In this document: piece after piece, positions 8,600 to 19,584 of the stretch
Layout of the letters: every line of letters begins with the position of its first letter
How positions within the stretch are numbered: position 1 is the stretch's first letter
Made by a program: the position numbers and the translations under genes
Notes under the pieces: model-generated
Database searches by the model: none
Seen by the model: the letters and a program-made list of their open reading frames with translations, nothing else
What the model was told of the DNA's origin: nothing
Assembly (NCBI RefSeq): GCF_039503195.1
Contig: NZ_JBCJKP010000001.1
Span: forward strand, 5,828,001 to 5,892,000
Reading direction: 5' to 3'
From: Streptomyces mirabilis
GTDB lineage: Bacteria > Actinomycetota > Actinomycetes > Streptomycetales > Streptomycetaceae
Length of the DNA: 64,000 bases

Positions 8600-9292
8600 C
8601 TACGAGTAGGCCGGCGGCTGGGCGCACGCGCGTCGCAGCCGGACCCGGTGGCACTGTGTCGCCACCGTGTCCACGAGTCGTACGAGATCGGGGGCGCCCC
8701 CACCGCCCCCCACGGCCGACAGAGTCGGCAACGAGGGTTCCACCTCGCACCCCGGCTCGGGGGGCCGCAGCCAGACGGCGGCCCCCTGTGGACCGGACCC
8801 GCCGGGCCCTCCCGTCCCCGTCCCGTCCGCGGTGATCAGCCCCTCGGACGCCCCTTCGGATGCCCCTTCCGGCACCCCCGGCGGCAGCGGAGCCTCGATG
8901 CTCCCGCCCGCGCCGATCGCCGTGAGATCGAGCGCCAGAGCGCCCCACTCCAGCCAGTCGAGCAGCCCCGGCAGTTCTTCCGCGCTTCCCGCGGCCACCA
9001 GCAGCCACATCCGCTTCCCGTGCCGAGCCGACCGCTTCCCGTGCCGAGCCGCCGGATCCCCGCACGGTGCCGATCGGCTTGCGTGCAGGGCCACCGGAGA
9101 GGTCGGTCCCAGGTGTCGCAGGGCTCTGACACCCGCCTCCGCAGGGATGTCCAGGACGTCGAAGCGCAGGCCGACGGCCAGTCGTAGCGGCGAACCGGGC
9201 ACTGTCGCCCAGCCGAGTTCGTTCTCGTACCACTGCCGCACCGGGTCGCTCGGGTGGAGCGGGCGGCGGGGGAGGGGGACAGTGGGAAGCAT
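8600..9292 (-). CDS. SCO3374-family protein of unknown function
   Basis: A 230-residue protein on the minus strand starting MLPTVPLPRRPLHPSDPVRQ. Conserved-looking segments are WYENELGWATV, LRFDVLDIPAEAG, MWLLVAAGSAEELPGLLDWL and AAVWLRPPEPGCEVEPSLPT. The last two recall the N-terminal fold of bifunctional primase/polymerase-like proteins, but no catalytic set is visible. Two short internal duplications occur, ARHGKRSARHGKR and GASEGASEG. It occupies the same place between lsr2 and clpC as in other Streptomyces. Convergent with lsr2. Function unknown. Confidence 0.75.
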   Translation of the reverse strand: MLPTVPLPRRPLHPSDPVRQWYENELGWATVPGSPLRLAVGLRFDVLDIPAEAGVRALRHLGPTSPVALHASRSAPCGDPAARHGKRSARHGKRMWLLVAAGSAEELPGLLDWLEWGALALDLTAIGAGGSIEAPLPPGVPEGASEGASEGLITADGTGTGGPGGSGPQGAAVWLRPPEPGCEVEPSLPTLSAVGGGGGAPDLVRLVDTVATQCHRVRLRRACAQPPAYS

Positions 9293-9722
9293 GTAAGGAG
9301 GAACCGTCGGAAGGGCTCCAGGGTTACGCTGGGTGTTTCGTCATGTGCGCTGAGTATCGAAAGAAGAGGCGTGTAGAGGCGATCGATGGCGCAAGGATGT
9401 TCGCCCATAGCGGAGGGAACCGGTGCGCGCGGCATGGAGTGTCAGTGCGTACGGGTAAGACATCCCTAGTGAGAGGGGCGACACGCATGGCTCGGGCACC
9501 TCACGTTCGCCATCGGCGTACAGCTGGTGAGGGTATCTGCCTGGCCTGCGGGAACATCGTCTCGCACCATCAGGTTGGAGCAGATGTCGGCGTTCGGGGT
9601 CAGGAGGCCAAGGACGGTGTCGGCAGTTGGAATGAGCGGTCCCCGCTTGCGGGACTAAGCTGCGGAAGGACAGGGAGGGGAGCGTCCCCTTACTGCCTGA
9701 CCGCTCTGAGGAGCGATTAACG
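9293..9722 (+). promoter_or_regulatory. clpC upstream region with ClgR-like box
   Basis: This 430-base gap holds no convincing gene. TTCGCCCATAGCGGA at 9401-9415 fits the CGC-N5-GCG core of ClgR sites known upstream of actinobacterial clp genes. A second imperfect inverted repeat, GTCCCCGCTTGCGGGAC, lies at 9639-9655. The ribosome site GAGGAGCGATTAACG precedes the clpC ATG. Frames through it have weak codon bias, so the sequence looks like a long untranslated leader. Confidence 0.45.
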
Positions 9723-12248
<2,526 letters not shown>

Positions 12249-12270
12249 CGCTCGGCGCTCGCCTGAACGA

Positions 12271-12313
12271 AGGGGCTGCCCCGGGACCTCGGTCCCGGGG
12301 CAGCCCCTTTTTC
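12271..12313 (+). terminator. Strong clpC terminator
   Basis: AGGGGCTGCCCCGGGACC (12271-12288) and its exact complement (12291-12308) form an 18-bp stem, followed by a T-run to 12312. The run reaches the first base of the convergent NACHT gene's stop codon, so the hairpin separates the two genes. Confidence 0.92.
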
Positions 12314-15300
12314 ACACCACGCTGTCCGTTTTCTCGATGGTGACGGCCGCGGTGTCCGGGAGGAACGCCAGGAGATGTTCCGGTACGTCGGTCACGTCCG
12401 GGGCGAGATGGAACGTGACCCTGCGCAGGCCGGGAAAGAGGGCCGCGACATTTGAGAGGTCTTCGTTTCCTGTGAACGTGTTGAGCCGCAGTCTCGTCAC
12501 GTTCGGCAGTACCGGACCAGCGCTCCACCCGACGGCATTCCAGTTCACACGAAGTTCTTGTAGAGCGGGAAGCCGGGTGATCTCTGCGAAGTCCTCGGGG
12601 GTGAGGATTTCGGGGAGTGTGGCCAGACTCAGCTGCTTCAGCGAGTGCATATGACGCAGGCCGCGCAATCCGGTGTGCCGCAGAGCGTTCCTGGTGAACC
12701 GCAGATACGTCAGCGGCAGATTCCGGGGGAGTACCTCATCGAGGGAGTCTGCGTGCAACGGGAAGCCGATGTCGAGCAGGCGCAGAGTGCGGGATGCCGA
12801 GAGCGGTGCCAACGCTTCCGGATTCTCGAGTCCGGGCAACCCGGCGAGCAAAAGCCATTTCAGGGGCAGCCCGGCGAGCGGAGTGAGGTCGTCGACGTAC
12901 GGGCTGCCGCCGCTGACGTCCAGATGTACGAGCCGTGCCTGATCCGACAGGAAGCTCAGATCACGCAGGACGCGGTTGTCGCGTACGACGAGTTTGGACA
13001 GCTGGTCCGGCAGCAGCCCCTCGCGTATGTCGTCCGCGTCGATGTCCCCGACGACCTGGAGCATGGGTCGGCCGCCGAGGTCGCGCAGGGCGCGCAGCTG
13101 GTCGGCGGTGTGCGCGCAGAAGTACAGGTCGTCCGGTGGTAGATGGGCGACGACGTCGGCCGTGTAACGCCGGGTGTCGAACCGGTGGGCGGTCCAAGAG
13201 AGTTGGGCCCGTACGGGCAGCGACGGATGCGACCGGAAGCGGGCCAGGACCGGGAGCGCCGCGTCCGTGCCGATGAGCGACGCGGTGATGACCACGGCCC
13301 TGGCCTCGCCGTCGGTGAGCCCCTCGGGGCCTGGCAGCAGCTCCAGGACGAGCGGGCCCGCGTCGGCGAGGGTGCGGGCCTCCTCGGCCGTACGGGGCGG
13401 GATGAGCGAGGAGGCGTTCCGCTCCACGGCCGCGCGGACGTGGGGGTCGAGTTCCGTGGCGTGTTCCAGCGCGGCCAGGGCGAGAAGTCGTATACGCGTA
13501 CCCGCCGTTCCGGACGTCTCCTCGGCGGATTGGGTCAAGTCGGCCAGGAGGGTGGCCCGTTCGCGGGGGCGGGCGTGGGCGACCGCCATCCGGATGACGT
13601 CCGACCACTGGGAGTCGAAGGCGTTGCGCGCCAGCAGCCCGAAGTCCCCGTCCTCCACCGCCGCCCGCGCGCCCAGGTAGTCCTGGAAGGTGCGGTGGAC
13701 GAACTCGACGGTGCCGAGGGTGGGTTCGCGGAGCAGGCCGCTGCGGACGAGAAGGTGGCGCAGGATCGCCGGGGCGTCGCCCTGCGCGGCGGCGGACGGG
13801 AGGGACGGCAGGACGTCGGCGACGATGCGTTCGGCACGGTCGCGGTCCATCTCGGACTGGTTGTTGCGGATGAGCCAGTAGGCCAGGCGCTGGAGGAGCT
13901 GGACCTGCGGGAGTTCCGTGAGGTGGATGCCGCCGGCGCGTTCGGGCGCGAACATGTCGCGCTCCTCGTCACGGCGCGACAGCAGCATGGACAGGGCAGC
14001 GTCGTACAACTCCTGTCGGCCGTGCGGCAGATAGCCCCGCCGGTCGCGGTGCAGCGCGCAGATCAGCCCGCACATCAGCGGATTGGTGGCGAGTCGGCCG
14101 AGGTCGGGCTTGGTGCCGACGGCGGTGAGGAGGGAGTGCTCGTAGCCGTCGAGACGGTCGGTGTCCGGGGCGTCGAGCCGGGCGGCCGTGTGCCAGCGGC
14201 GGATGAAGGCGGTGACGTCGTCGCGGCTCATGGGGGTGAGGGCGAGCTCGGTGAAGCCGTCGGGGGTGAGCCAGTCCTCGCGGACGGCCGAGGGGCGGGA
14301 GGTCACCAGCCACTGGTTGCCGGGATAGACGTCCAGCAGTTCGCGCAGCCAGCGGCGGGTCCGCTCACGGTCGCGTTCGGGGATCTCGTCGATGCCGTCG
14401 ACGAGGAGCAGTCCGCGCCCGGCGCCGAGGACGCGGTCGCTCCAGCCGTCCGGCTGGGTGGCGTGGAAGGGCACGCGGGCGGCGGCGAGGAAACCGTCGG
14501 GTTCCGGGAGTCCGTCGGGGCGGCGTACGAGGGTGCGCAGGGGCAGGACGAACGGGATCCGGTCGCCGCGCTCGCCCCGGGCCGCGGTCACGGCCAGCCA
14601 CTGCACGAGGGTGGTCTTGCCGGAGCCGGCCACTCCGCGCAGCAGCACCAGGTCCTGTTCGGCGAGGGCCTGTTCGGCGGGGAGGGTGCTGCCGGCGGCC
14701 GCGATGTGTGTCCCGCCCGGGCCGGTCGCCTCCGCGTCCTCGGTGGTCCGTACGGCCCGCAGGCTGAGGTAGGCGGCGTCGAGGGGCCAGCGCTCGGGGG
14801 AGTTGACGAGATCGATGCCGTAGATGGTGAGCCGGCTGTGCTTGGTCGCGACGTACGCGAGGTACCGCTGTTCGAAGGCGGGATCCGCGCCGCCGGGCGG
14901 CGGAGTCCGCGCGATCAGCTCGTCGATCCTCGCGATGAGTTCGCTCTGCCTGCGGCTCTGCTCCACCAGTGTGCGGGCCACGAAGGCCGAGCGCTGGGTG
15001 AAGAAGTGCAGGATGTGCAGGCAGGCCGCGCTCAGGATCCGCTCGTAGAACAGGGTCGCGTCGAGGGAGAGGTCCCGCTCGGGGTTGCCGCTCGCGGCGC
15101 GCAGCCGCAGGGCGAGCGCCTCGTGACCGAGTTCCACGGCCTGTACGTCGGTCATGGCGAGGTCGCCGAGGGCGTGCAGGGTGTCGGCGAGGGCGTGGAC
15201 GACGGCCTGCTCCTCGTCGGAGGCCAGCGGGCGTTCCCCGGTGCGCAGGGCTCGTGCGACCAGCTCGGTGGCCAGCGTGGTCAGCTCTTTCTCCCCGAGG

Positions 15301-15452
15301 GTCCGTTTCTCTCCCCTGAAGGAGACGAACCCGGAGATCCGCAGTGGCTTCTCGACCAGCCCTGCGCCCGGCCCGTCCGCCACGAACAGCTTCCTGACGA
15401 GCGGCGCGACCACGCTCGAGGCCAGTTTGGCACCTACGGCTGCTGGTTCCAT
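12312..15452 (-). CDS. NACHT-domain STAND NTPase with C-terminal leucine-rich repeats (bacterial NLR-like)
   Basis: A 1046-residue protein on the minus strand, ATG 15452 behind a GGGGGAG site. The N-terminal ~200 residues are helical (MEPAAVGAKLASSVVAPLVR onward) and resemble the N-terminal helical effector/adaptor regions found in front of actinobacterial NACHT domains. The NACHT module shows Walker A GVAGSGKTTLVQW near 273-285, Walker B LLLVDGIDEIPE near 348-359, sensor 1 LVTSRPSA near 382-389, and the FVHRTFQDYLGARA helix typical of NACHT C-terminal regions. Residues ~830-1040 form irregular leucine-rich repeats (LKWLLLAGLPGLENPEAL, LPLTYLRFTRNALRHTGL, MHSLKQLSLATLPEIL). Proteins of this architecture are known antiphage sensors in other bacteria. 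Immunity here is inferred from architecture. It is a lone gene with no nuclease or adaptor neighbour. Confidence 0.92.
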   Translation of the reverse strand: MEPAAVGAKLASSVVAPLVRKLFVADGPGAGLVEKPLRISGFVSFRGEKRTLGEKELTTLATELVARALRTGERPLASDEEQAVVHALADTLHALGDLAMTDVQAVELGHEALALRLRAASGNPERDLSLDATLFYERILSAACLHILHFFTQRSAFVARTLVEQSRRQSELIARIDELIARTPPPGGADPAFEQRYLAYVATKHSRLTIYGIDLVNSPERWPLDAAYLSLRAVRTTEDAEATGPGGTHIAAAGSTLPAEQALAEQDLVLLRGVAGSGKTTLVQWLAVTAARGERGDRIPFVLPLRTLVRRPDGLPEPDGFLAAARVPFHATQPDGWSDRVLGAGRGLLLVDGIDEIPERDRERTRRWLRELLDVYPGNQWLVTSRPSAVREDWLTPDGFTELALTPMSRDDVTAFIRRWHTAARLDAPDTDRLDGYEHSLLTAVGTKPDLGRLATNPLMCGLICALHRDRRGYLPHGRQELYDAALSMLLSRRDEERDMFAPERAGGIHLTELPQVQLLQRLAYWLIRNNQSEMDRDRAERIVADVLPSLPSAAAQGDAPAILRHLLVRSGLLREPTLGTVEFVHRTFQDYLGARAAVEDGDFGLLARNAFDSQWSDVIRMAVAHARPRERATLLADLTQSAEETSGTAGTRIRLLALAALEHATELDPHVRAAVERNASSLIPPRTAEEARTLADAGPLVLELLPGPEGLTDGEARAVVITASLIGTDAALPVLARFRSHPSLPVRAQLSWTAHRFDTRRYTADVVAHLPPDDLYFCAHTADQLRALRDLGGRPMLQVVGDIDADDIREGLLPDQLSKLVVRDNRVLRDLSFLSDQARLVHLDVSGGSPYVDDLTPLAGLPLKWLLLAGLPGLENPEALAPLSASRTLRLLDIGFPLHADSLDEVLPRNLPLTYLRFTRNALRHTGLRGLRHMHSLKQLSLATLPEILTPEDFAEITRLPALQELRVNWNAVGWSAGPVLPNVTRLRLNTFTGNEDLSNVAALFPGLRRVTFHLAPDVTDVPEHLLAFLPDTAAVTIEKTDSVV

Positions 15453-15945
15453 GACGCTCCCCCGGACGGCACGGTGACGGCTGCGCAGCTCACATTAGGG
15501 CCTCTCGCGGGTGGGGAGTGCGGTCGGGGTCGGGGGGTCCCGCACAGCCCTGCGACACGCCCTCGCGGTGACATGACGCACAGGCGATTTTTCCCGTACT
15601 AGGGCGGGTAGTAGGTGACGAGCGATGGGCAAAACGGACACAACGGTGCACAACCCCCATGGGGTGTGCGGTGCCGTGGTCGGTGGTGCGACGGGGCCGT
15701 ATGACGTCGGAACGCAACGCCCGTATGTGGGGTTAAACGTCTCTACACTGAAAAATCGGACGTATTCGCCATGGAGTGGGGCGTCTGTCAAGAAGCTGGA
15801 AATTTTAGGGTGAACTACGATCTGGCGTCGTAGATGAGGACTTTGTGGGACGGCCAGGACTCGGGTTACCAAGGGATGGCCCACTCGGCGACGACTTGTC
15901 CGTCGGGTGGACCTGACCCCCGTCTCCGTTCCCACGAGGTTCCGC
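15453..15945 (+). other. Intergenic region upstream of NACHT gene and M23 peptidase gene
   Basis: This 493-base gap separates two divergent genes and should hold both promoters. It has a less GC-rich core (about 15720-15830) with TTAAACGTCTCTACACTG and GGAAATTTTAGGG. The GGAAAT at 15798 followed by GATCTGGCGTCG about 17 bases later is a weak match to an ECF (SigE-type) promoter. A search by eye for a c-di-AMP (ydaO) riboswitch, common before Streptomyces cell-wall hydrolases, found no convincing core. No credible coding frame is seen. Confidence 0.4.
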
Positions 15946-16536
15946 ATGTCGAAGCGCGTCACGTCCCGCCACTCCCGTATGTCCCTGCTCCGCTCCAGGG
16001 CGGCCGTCCTGGCCGTCGGCGTGGGAGCCACGGCCGTACTGGGCGCCGGGGTCGCGGCCGCCGCCACCGAGGCGGCCCCGCAGGCCGCCGTGAAGACGGC
16101 CGCCACCAAGCCGGCCGCCTCCTGGGTCGACCCGGTGAAGAAGTACACGCTCTCCGCGGGCTTCAACCAGGCCGGCAACCTGTGGCAGCACAACCACTCC
16201 GGGCAGGACTTCGCCGTGCCCACCGGTACCGAGGTCGTCGCCGCGCACGGCGGCACAGTCGTCAAGGCCGGCGGCAACGGCGCCGGTGACGGTCCCGCGT
16301 ACGGCAACGCCGTCGTCATCAAGCACGGCAACGGGACCTACTCGCAGTACGCCCACCTGTCCCGGATAGACGTGCGGATCGGGCAGGTCGTCGCGACCGG
16401 CCAGCACATCGCGCTCTCCGGCAGCACCGGCAACTCCACCGGCCCGCACCTGCACTTCGAGATCCGTACGACCCCGAACTACGGTTCCGCGGTCAACCCG
16501 GTCGTCTTCCTGCGCGCCCAGGGCGTGACCGTCTAA
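15946..16536 (+). CDS. Secreted M23 family metallopeptidase
   Basis: Peptidoglycan endopeptidase of the LytM/lysostaphin type, 196 residues. ATG 15946 is chosen because ACGAGG precedes it and it gives a normal signal peptide: basic [18 protein letters not shown], then [20 protein letters not shown], cleaved near AAA-ATEA. The catalytic domain has zinc ligands in [13 protein letters not shown] (HxxxD) and GPHLHFEIR (HxH), with [17 protein letters not shown] strands between. It ends right after the domain, so it has no LysM or SH3 cell-wall anchor. It overlaps the convergent TetR gene end by 4 bases. Confidence 0.93.
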   Translation: MSKRVTSRHSRMSLLRSRAAVLAVGVGATAVLGAGVAAAATEAAPQAAVKTAATKPAASWVDPVKKYTLSAGFNQAGNLWQHNHSGQDFAVPTGTEVVAAHGGTVVKAGGNGAGDGPAYGNAVVIKHGNGTYSQYAHLSRIDVRIGQVVATGQHIALSGSTGNSTGPHLHFEIRTTPNYGSAVNPVVFLRAQGVTV

Positions 16537-17144
16537 GACGCTTCAGGGGCGACGACGGCGCCACCGTGCGCCTGCGTCACCAAGTCGATCGCGACCTCCA
16601 GGACAGCCTTGCGCTTCTCCTCGGGGTCGCCTTCGACGTCCTTGAGCAAAAACATCCCGGCGTGCATCGAGAACAGCGCGCTGATGCAGCGCACCTGGTC
16701 CGTCAGATCGGCGTCCGGCTCCTTGAGCAGGCCGACCATCCGGATCATGCGGTCCTTGAAGTCCTCGCCCGTGCGGAGCTCGCGGACGGCGGCCTGGTTC
16801 TCCTGCATGAAGCGGAAGAGCGGGGCCGCGTCGGCGAGCGCGTTGCTGTAGCGGCGCAGGATCTCCTGCTTCGTCTCCAGCGTGCGAGGCTGCTGCCGCG
16901 CCCACTCGATCAGCTCGTCCATGGGCCGGGACAGGTCCTGGAAGAGACTGATGAGGATGTCTTCCTTGGTCTTGAAGTGGTAGTAGAGCGCCGCCTTCGT
17001 GACGTCGAGGTGCTCGGCGATCTCGCGCAGCGAGGTCTTCTCGTAGCCGTGCTCGGAGAAGAGTTCGAGGGCGACGTCCTGGATGCGCTGGCGGGTGTCC
17101 CCGCGGCGCTGTCGCTTGGTGCCGTCCATGGTGTCGCCGCCCAT
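16533..17144 (-). CDS. TetR family transcriptional regulator
   Basis: 203 residues, start ATG 17144 with GAGGAG about 8 bases upstream (ATG 17129 is an in-frame alternative). The N-terminal helix-turn-helix is clear: [20 protein letters not shown], then [20 protein letters not shown]. The ligand domain is not diagnostic. It is divergent from a DHA2 multidrug exporter across a 150-base gap with two related palindromes, the standard arrangement for a repressor of an efflux pump and of itself. Confidence 0.93.
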   Translation of the reverse strand: MGGDTMDGTKRQRRGDTRQRIQDVALELFSEHGYEKTSLREIAEHLDVTKAALYYHFKTKEDILISLFQDLSRPMDELIEWARQQPRTLETKQEILRRYSNALADAAPLFRFMQENQAAVRELRTGEDFKDRMIRMVGLLKEPDADLTDQVRCISALFSMHAGMFLLKDVEGDPEEKRKAVLEVAIDLVTQAHGGAVVAPEAS

Positions 17145-17203
17145 CCCTGTACTCCTCGCACTCCTTGAAACGTACGCGTCGTCCGACTGGCAATTCCAGG
17201 AAA

Positions 17204-17276
17204 ACTTACTTGACGCCCGGCTAGTTACCGGTCTAACTTCCCTCAGTGTAGTCAACTTGCCGGGCGGCAAGTAAGT
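17204..17276. promoter_or_regulatory. Paired operator between tetR and the efflux gene
   Basis: ACTTGCCGGGCGGCAAGT at 17255-17272 is a perfect 7-bp-arm palindrome. ACTTGACGCCCGGCTAGT at 17208-17225 is a diverged version. The outer arms, 17204-17220 and 17260-17276, are complementary at 16 of 17 positions, giving a large dyad. The site lies between two divergent starts and ends ~18 bases before the exporter GTG, fitting binding by the adjacent TetR protein. Confidence 0.6.
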
Positions 17277-17294
17277 ACCCAGGGGAGTGGAACC

Positions 17295-18887
17295 GTGGCG
17301 GACAACAAGGAAGCGGTCATAGAGACCGAGAAACAACCGCGCAGCGTACGCGTCGTGCTGCTCGCGCTCATGATCACAATGATGCTGGCCATGCTCGACA
17401 ACATGATCGTGGGCACGGCGATGCCGACGATCGTGGGCGAGCTGGGCGGCCTCCAGCACCTGTCATGGGTCGTGACCGCGTACACGCTCGCGACCGCCGC
17501 CTCCACCCCCATCTGGGGCAAGCTCGGCGACATGTACGGGCGCAAGGGCGCCTTCATGACCTCGATCGTGATCTTCCTGGTCGGCTCCGCGCTCAGCGGT
17601 ATGGCCCAGGACATGGGGCAGCTCATCGGCTTCCGTGCCGTTCAGGGACTGGGTGCCGGTGGTCTGATGGTCGGCGTCATGGCGATCATCGGTGACCTGA
17701 TTCCGCCGCGGGAGCGCGGCAAGTACCAGGGCATGATGGCCGGCATCATGGCGCTCGCCATGATCGGCGGACCGCTCATCGGCGGCACCATCACCGACCA
17801 CTGGGGCTGGCGCTGGTCCTTCTACATCAACCTGCCGCTCGGCATCGTCGCGCTCCTCGCCATCAGTGCCGTACTGCACCTGCCGAAGAAGCGTGTCCAG
17901 GCGAAGATCGACTACCTAGGCGCCGGACTGCTGGCCCTCGGTATCTCGTCCATCGTGCTGGTCACCACCTGGGGCGGCAGCGAGTACGCCTGGGGCTCGG
18001 CCAGGATCATGGAGCTCATCGGCATCGGTGTCGCCGCGCTGGTCGGCTTCGTCTTCGTGCAGACCAAGGCCGCCGCGCCGATCATGCCGCTGCACATCTT
18101 CCGCAGCCGCAACTTCACGCTGATGTCGATCATCGGCTTCATCACCGGCTTCGTGATGTTCGGCGCCACGCTCTTCCTGCCGCTGTACCAGCAGTCCGTG
18201 CAGGGCGCGTCCGCGACCAACTCCGGGCTGCTCCTGCTGCCGATGCTCGGCGCGATGCTGGTGACCTCGATGGTCGCCGGTCGGGTCACCACCGGCACCG
18301 GGCGCTACAAGGCCTTCCCGATCGTCGGCGGCGTCCTCATGGCGGTCGGCCTGTTCCTGCTTTCTCAGATGGACACCGCTACGACCCGGTTCACCTCCGG
18401 GCTGTACATGGCCGTACTCGGTCTCGGCATGGGCTGCCTGATGCAGATCACCATGCTGGTCGCGCAGAACAGCGTCGAGATGAAGGACATGGGCGTCGCG
18501 TCCTCGTCCACCACCCTCTTCCGTACGCTCGGCTCGTCCTTCGGCGTCGCGATCATGGGTGCGCTGTTCAACCAGCGGGTCCAGGACGTGATGACCGAGC
18601 GGGCCGGGGCGCTGGGGTCCAAGGTCACCGAGCAGTCGGCGCAGCTGGACGCGGCGAGCCTGGCCAAGCTGCCGGCCGCGGCGCGGGAGGCGTACCAGTA
18701 CGCGGTGTCCTCCGGAACGCACTCCGCGTTCCTGCTGGGTGCGGTGGTGTCGGTGGGGGCGCTGGTGGCAGCGGTGTTCGTGAAGGAGGTTCCGCTTCGG
18801 GGGGCGGGGGCGCCGTCGCCGGAGGGTTCGGCCGAGGACGCGGTGAACGACTCGGCGCCGAAGCCGACCGTGGTCGAGACCGTCTGA
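17295..18887 (+). CDS. MFS multidrug exporter, DHA2 (EmrB/QacA) family, 14 TM
   Basis: 530-residue proton-driven drug exporter in the cytoplasmic membrane. GTG 17295 follows GGGGAGTGG. Family signatures are [20 protein letters not shown] near TM1 (motif D1), [14 protein letters not shown] (motif A) near 76, [20 protein letters not shown] (motif B), and [20 protein letters not shown] (motif C). About 14 hydrophobic segments can be counted, and the C-terminal tail is hydrophilic. It is divergent from and probably repressed by the TetR gene at 16533. The substrate is not predictable. Confidence 0.95.
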   Translation: MADNKEAVIETEKQPRSVRVVLLALMITMMLAMLDNMIVGTAMPTIVGELGGLQHLSWVVTAYTLATAASTPIWGKLGDMYGRKGAFMTSIVIFLVGSALSGMAQDMGQLIGFRAVQGLGAGGLMVGVMAIIGDLIPPRERGKYQGMMAGIMALAMIGGPLIGGTITDHWGWRWSFYINLPLGIVALLAISAVLHLPKKRVQAKIDYLGAGLLALGISSIVLVTTWGGSEYAWGSARIMELIGIGVAALVGFVFVQTKAAAPIMPLHIFRSRNFTLMSIIGFITGFVMFGATLFLPLYQQSVQGASATNSGLLLLPMLGAMLVTSMVAGRVTTGTGRYKAFPIVGGVLMAVGLFLLSQMDTATTRFTSGLYMAVLGLGMGCLMQITMLVAQNSVEMKDMGVASSSTTLFRTLGSSFGVAIMGALFNQRVQDVMTERAGALGSKVTEQSAQLDAASLAKLPAAAREAYQYAVSSGTHSAFLLGAVVSVGALVAAVFVKEVPLRGAGAPSPEGSAEDAVNDSAPKPTVVETV

Positions 18888-18930
18888 CTGGTCCGACCCG
18901 ACGTCGCCCGATCCAACCCCGCTTGATCCG

Positions 18931-18962
18931 AAGACCCCCGGAGTGTCCGCCCCGGGGGTCTT
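18931..18962 (+). terminator. Terminator hairpin after the efflux gene
   Basis: AAGACCCCCGG (18931-18941) pairs with CCGGGGGTCTT (18952-18962) around a 10-base loop. It is 44 bases after the MFS stop. No long T-run follows, as is common in Streptomyces. Confidence 0.7.
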
Positions 18963-19067
18963 CTCCTGTACGCACCTGGCGCCCCCCGAGCCTCCTCGCC
19001 CCCGCCGCCCCTACCCGTCCCATCCCCGGGGGCTCCGCCCCCGGCCCCCCGAATCGGCCTGAACGGC

Positions 19068-19405
19068 CTCGTCCTCAATCGCCGGACGGGCTGAATGATG
19101 ATGGGGGCCGGGGTGGGTGGGGTAGCGCCTTCCGGTCTTGTCCTCAGGCGTCGGGGGGTGAGTGATGGGGGCCGGGGTGGGTGGGACAACGCCCCCGGCC
19201 TTGTCCTTGAACGCTGGACGGGTTGAAGGGTGTGGTCGTTGGGGTGTTGGCCTTCGGCCTTGTCCTCAAGTGCCGGATGGGCTCAGTGATGCGGGTCGGG
19301 GTGGGTGGGGTGTCGGCTTTCGGTCTCGTTCTCAAGTGCCGGACGGGCTGAGTGATGCGGGTCGGTGTTCGGCCTTGTGTGCGCAACGCCGGGCGAGCCG
19401 AGGTT
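19068..19405 (+). repeat. Degenerate tandem repeat array, about six units
   Basis: The 697-base gap 18888-19584 has no credible gene. After a CCCCGGGGGCTCCGCCCCCG module (19023), units beginning C-T-T/C-G-T-C-C-T-C-A start at 19068, 19137, 19200, 19259, 19325 and 19374, with spacings of 69, 63, 59, 66 and 49. Each contains a version of GCCGGACGGGCTGA and most a GGGGTGGGTGGGG run. A GGGGCGCGGGGAACCGCGCG module closes the array at 19410. Around 19530-19562 an (AACGGC)-rich microsatellite adjoins the end of cseC. Confidence 0.75.
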
Positions 19406-19584
19406 TTTAGGGGCGCGGGGAACCGCGCGCCCAGCCCCGCCGGCCCGCGGCCGAACGAACCGGGTGGGCGGGCCGGGGAACGGGCCGAGCCGGGGCCGGC
19501 CGACGATGACGGCTCCCACGACGACTACGGCAAAAGCGACAGCAACGGCAACGGCAATAACAACCGGTACTCGCTACACCGGCA

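Noticed and set aside
9487..9720. Small protein in the clpC leader with a CLACG-like motif
   Set aside because: Weak codon bias and no family match; more likely untranslated leader.
13143..15602. 819-residue plus-strand frame opposite the NACHT gene
   Set aside because: Gly/Val/Glu-rich translation without domains; the minus-strand NACHT motifs are decisive.
15600..15945. c-di-AMP (ydaO) riboswitch before the M23 peptidase
   Set aside because: Looked for because such leaders are common before Streptomyces cell-wall hydrolases, but the conserved core could not be found by eye. A covariance-model search would settle it.
19068..19405. Possible CRISPR array
   Set aside because: Units are degenerate and contiguous, there are no constant repeats with unique spacers, and no cas genes are nearby.
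19500..19570. Hydrophobic Val/Ala-rich minus-strand peptide after cseC
   Set aside because: No start codon after an in-frame stop; explained by a GCCGTT-type microsatellite.
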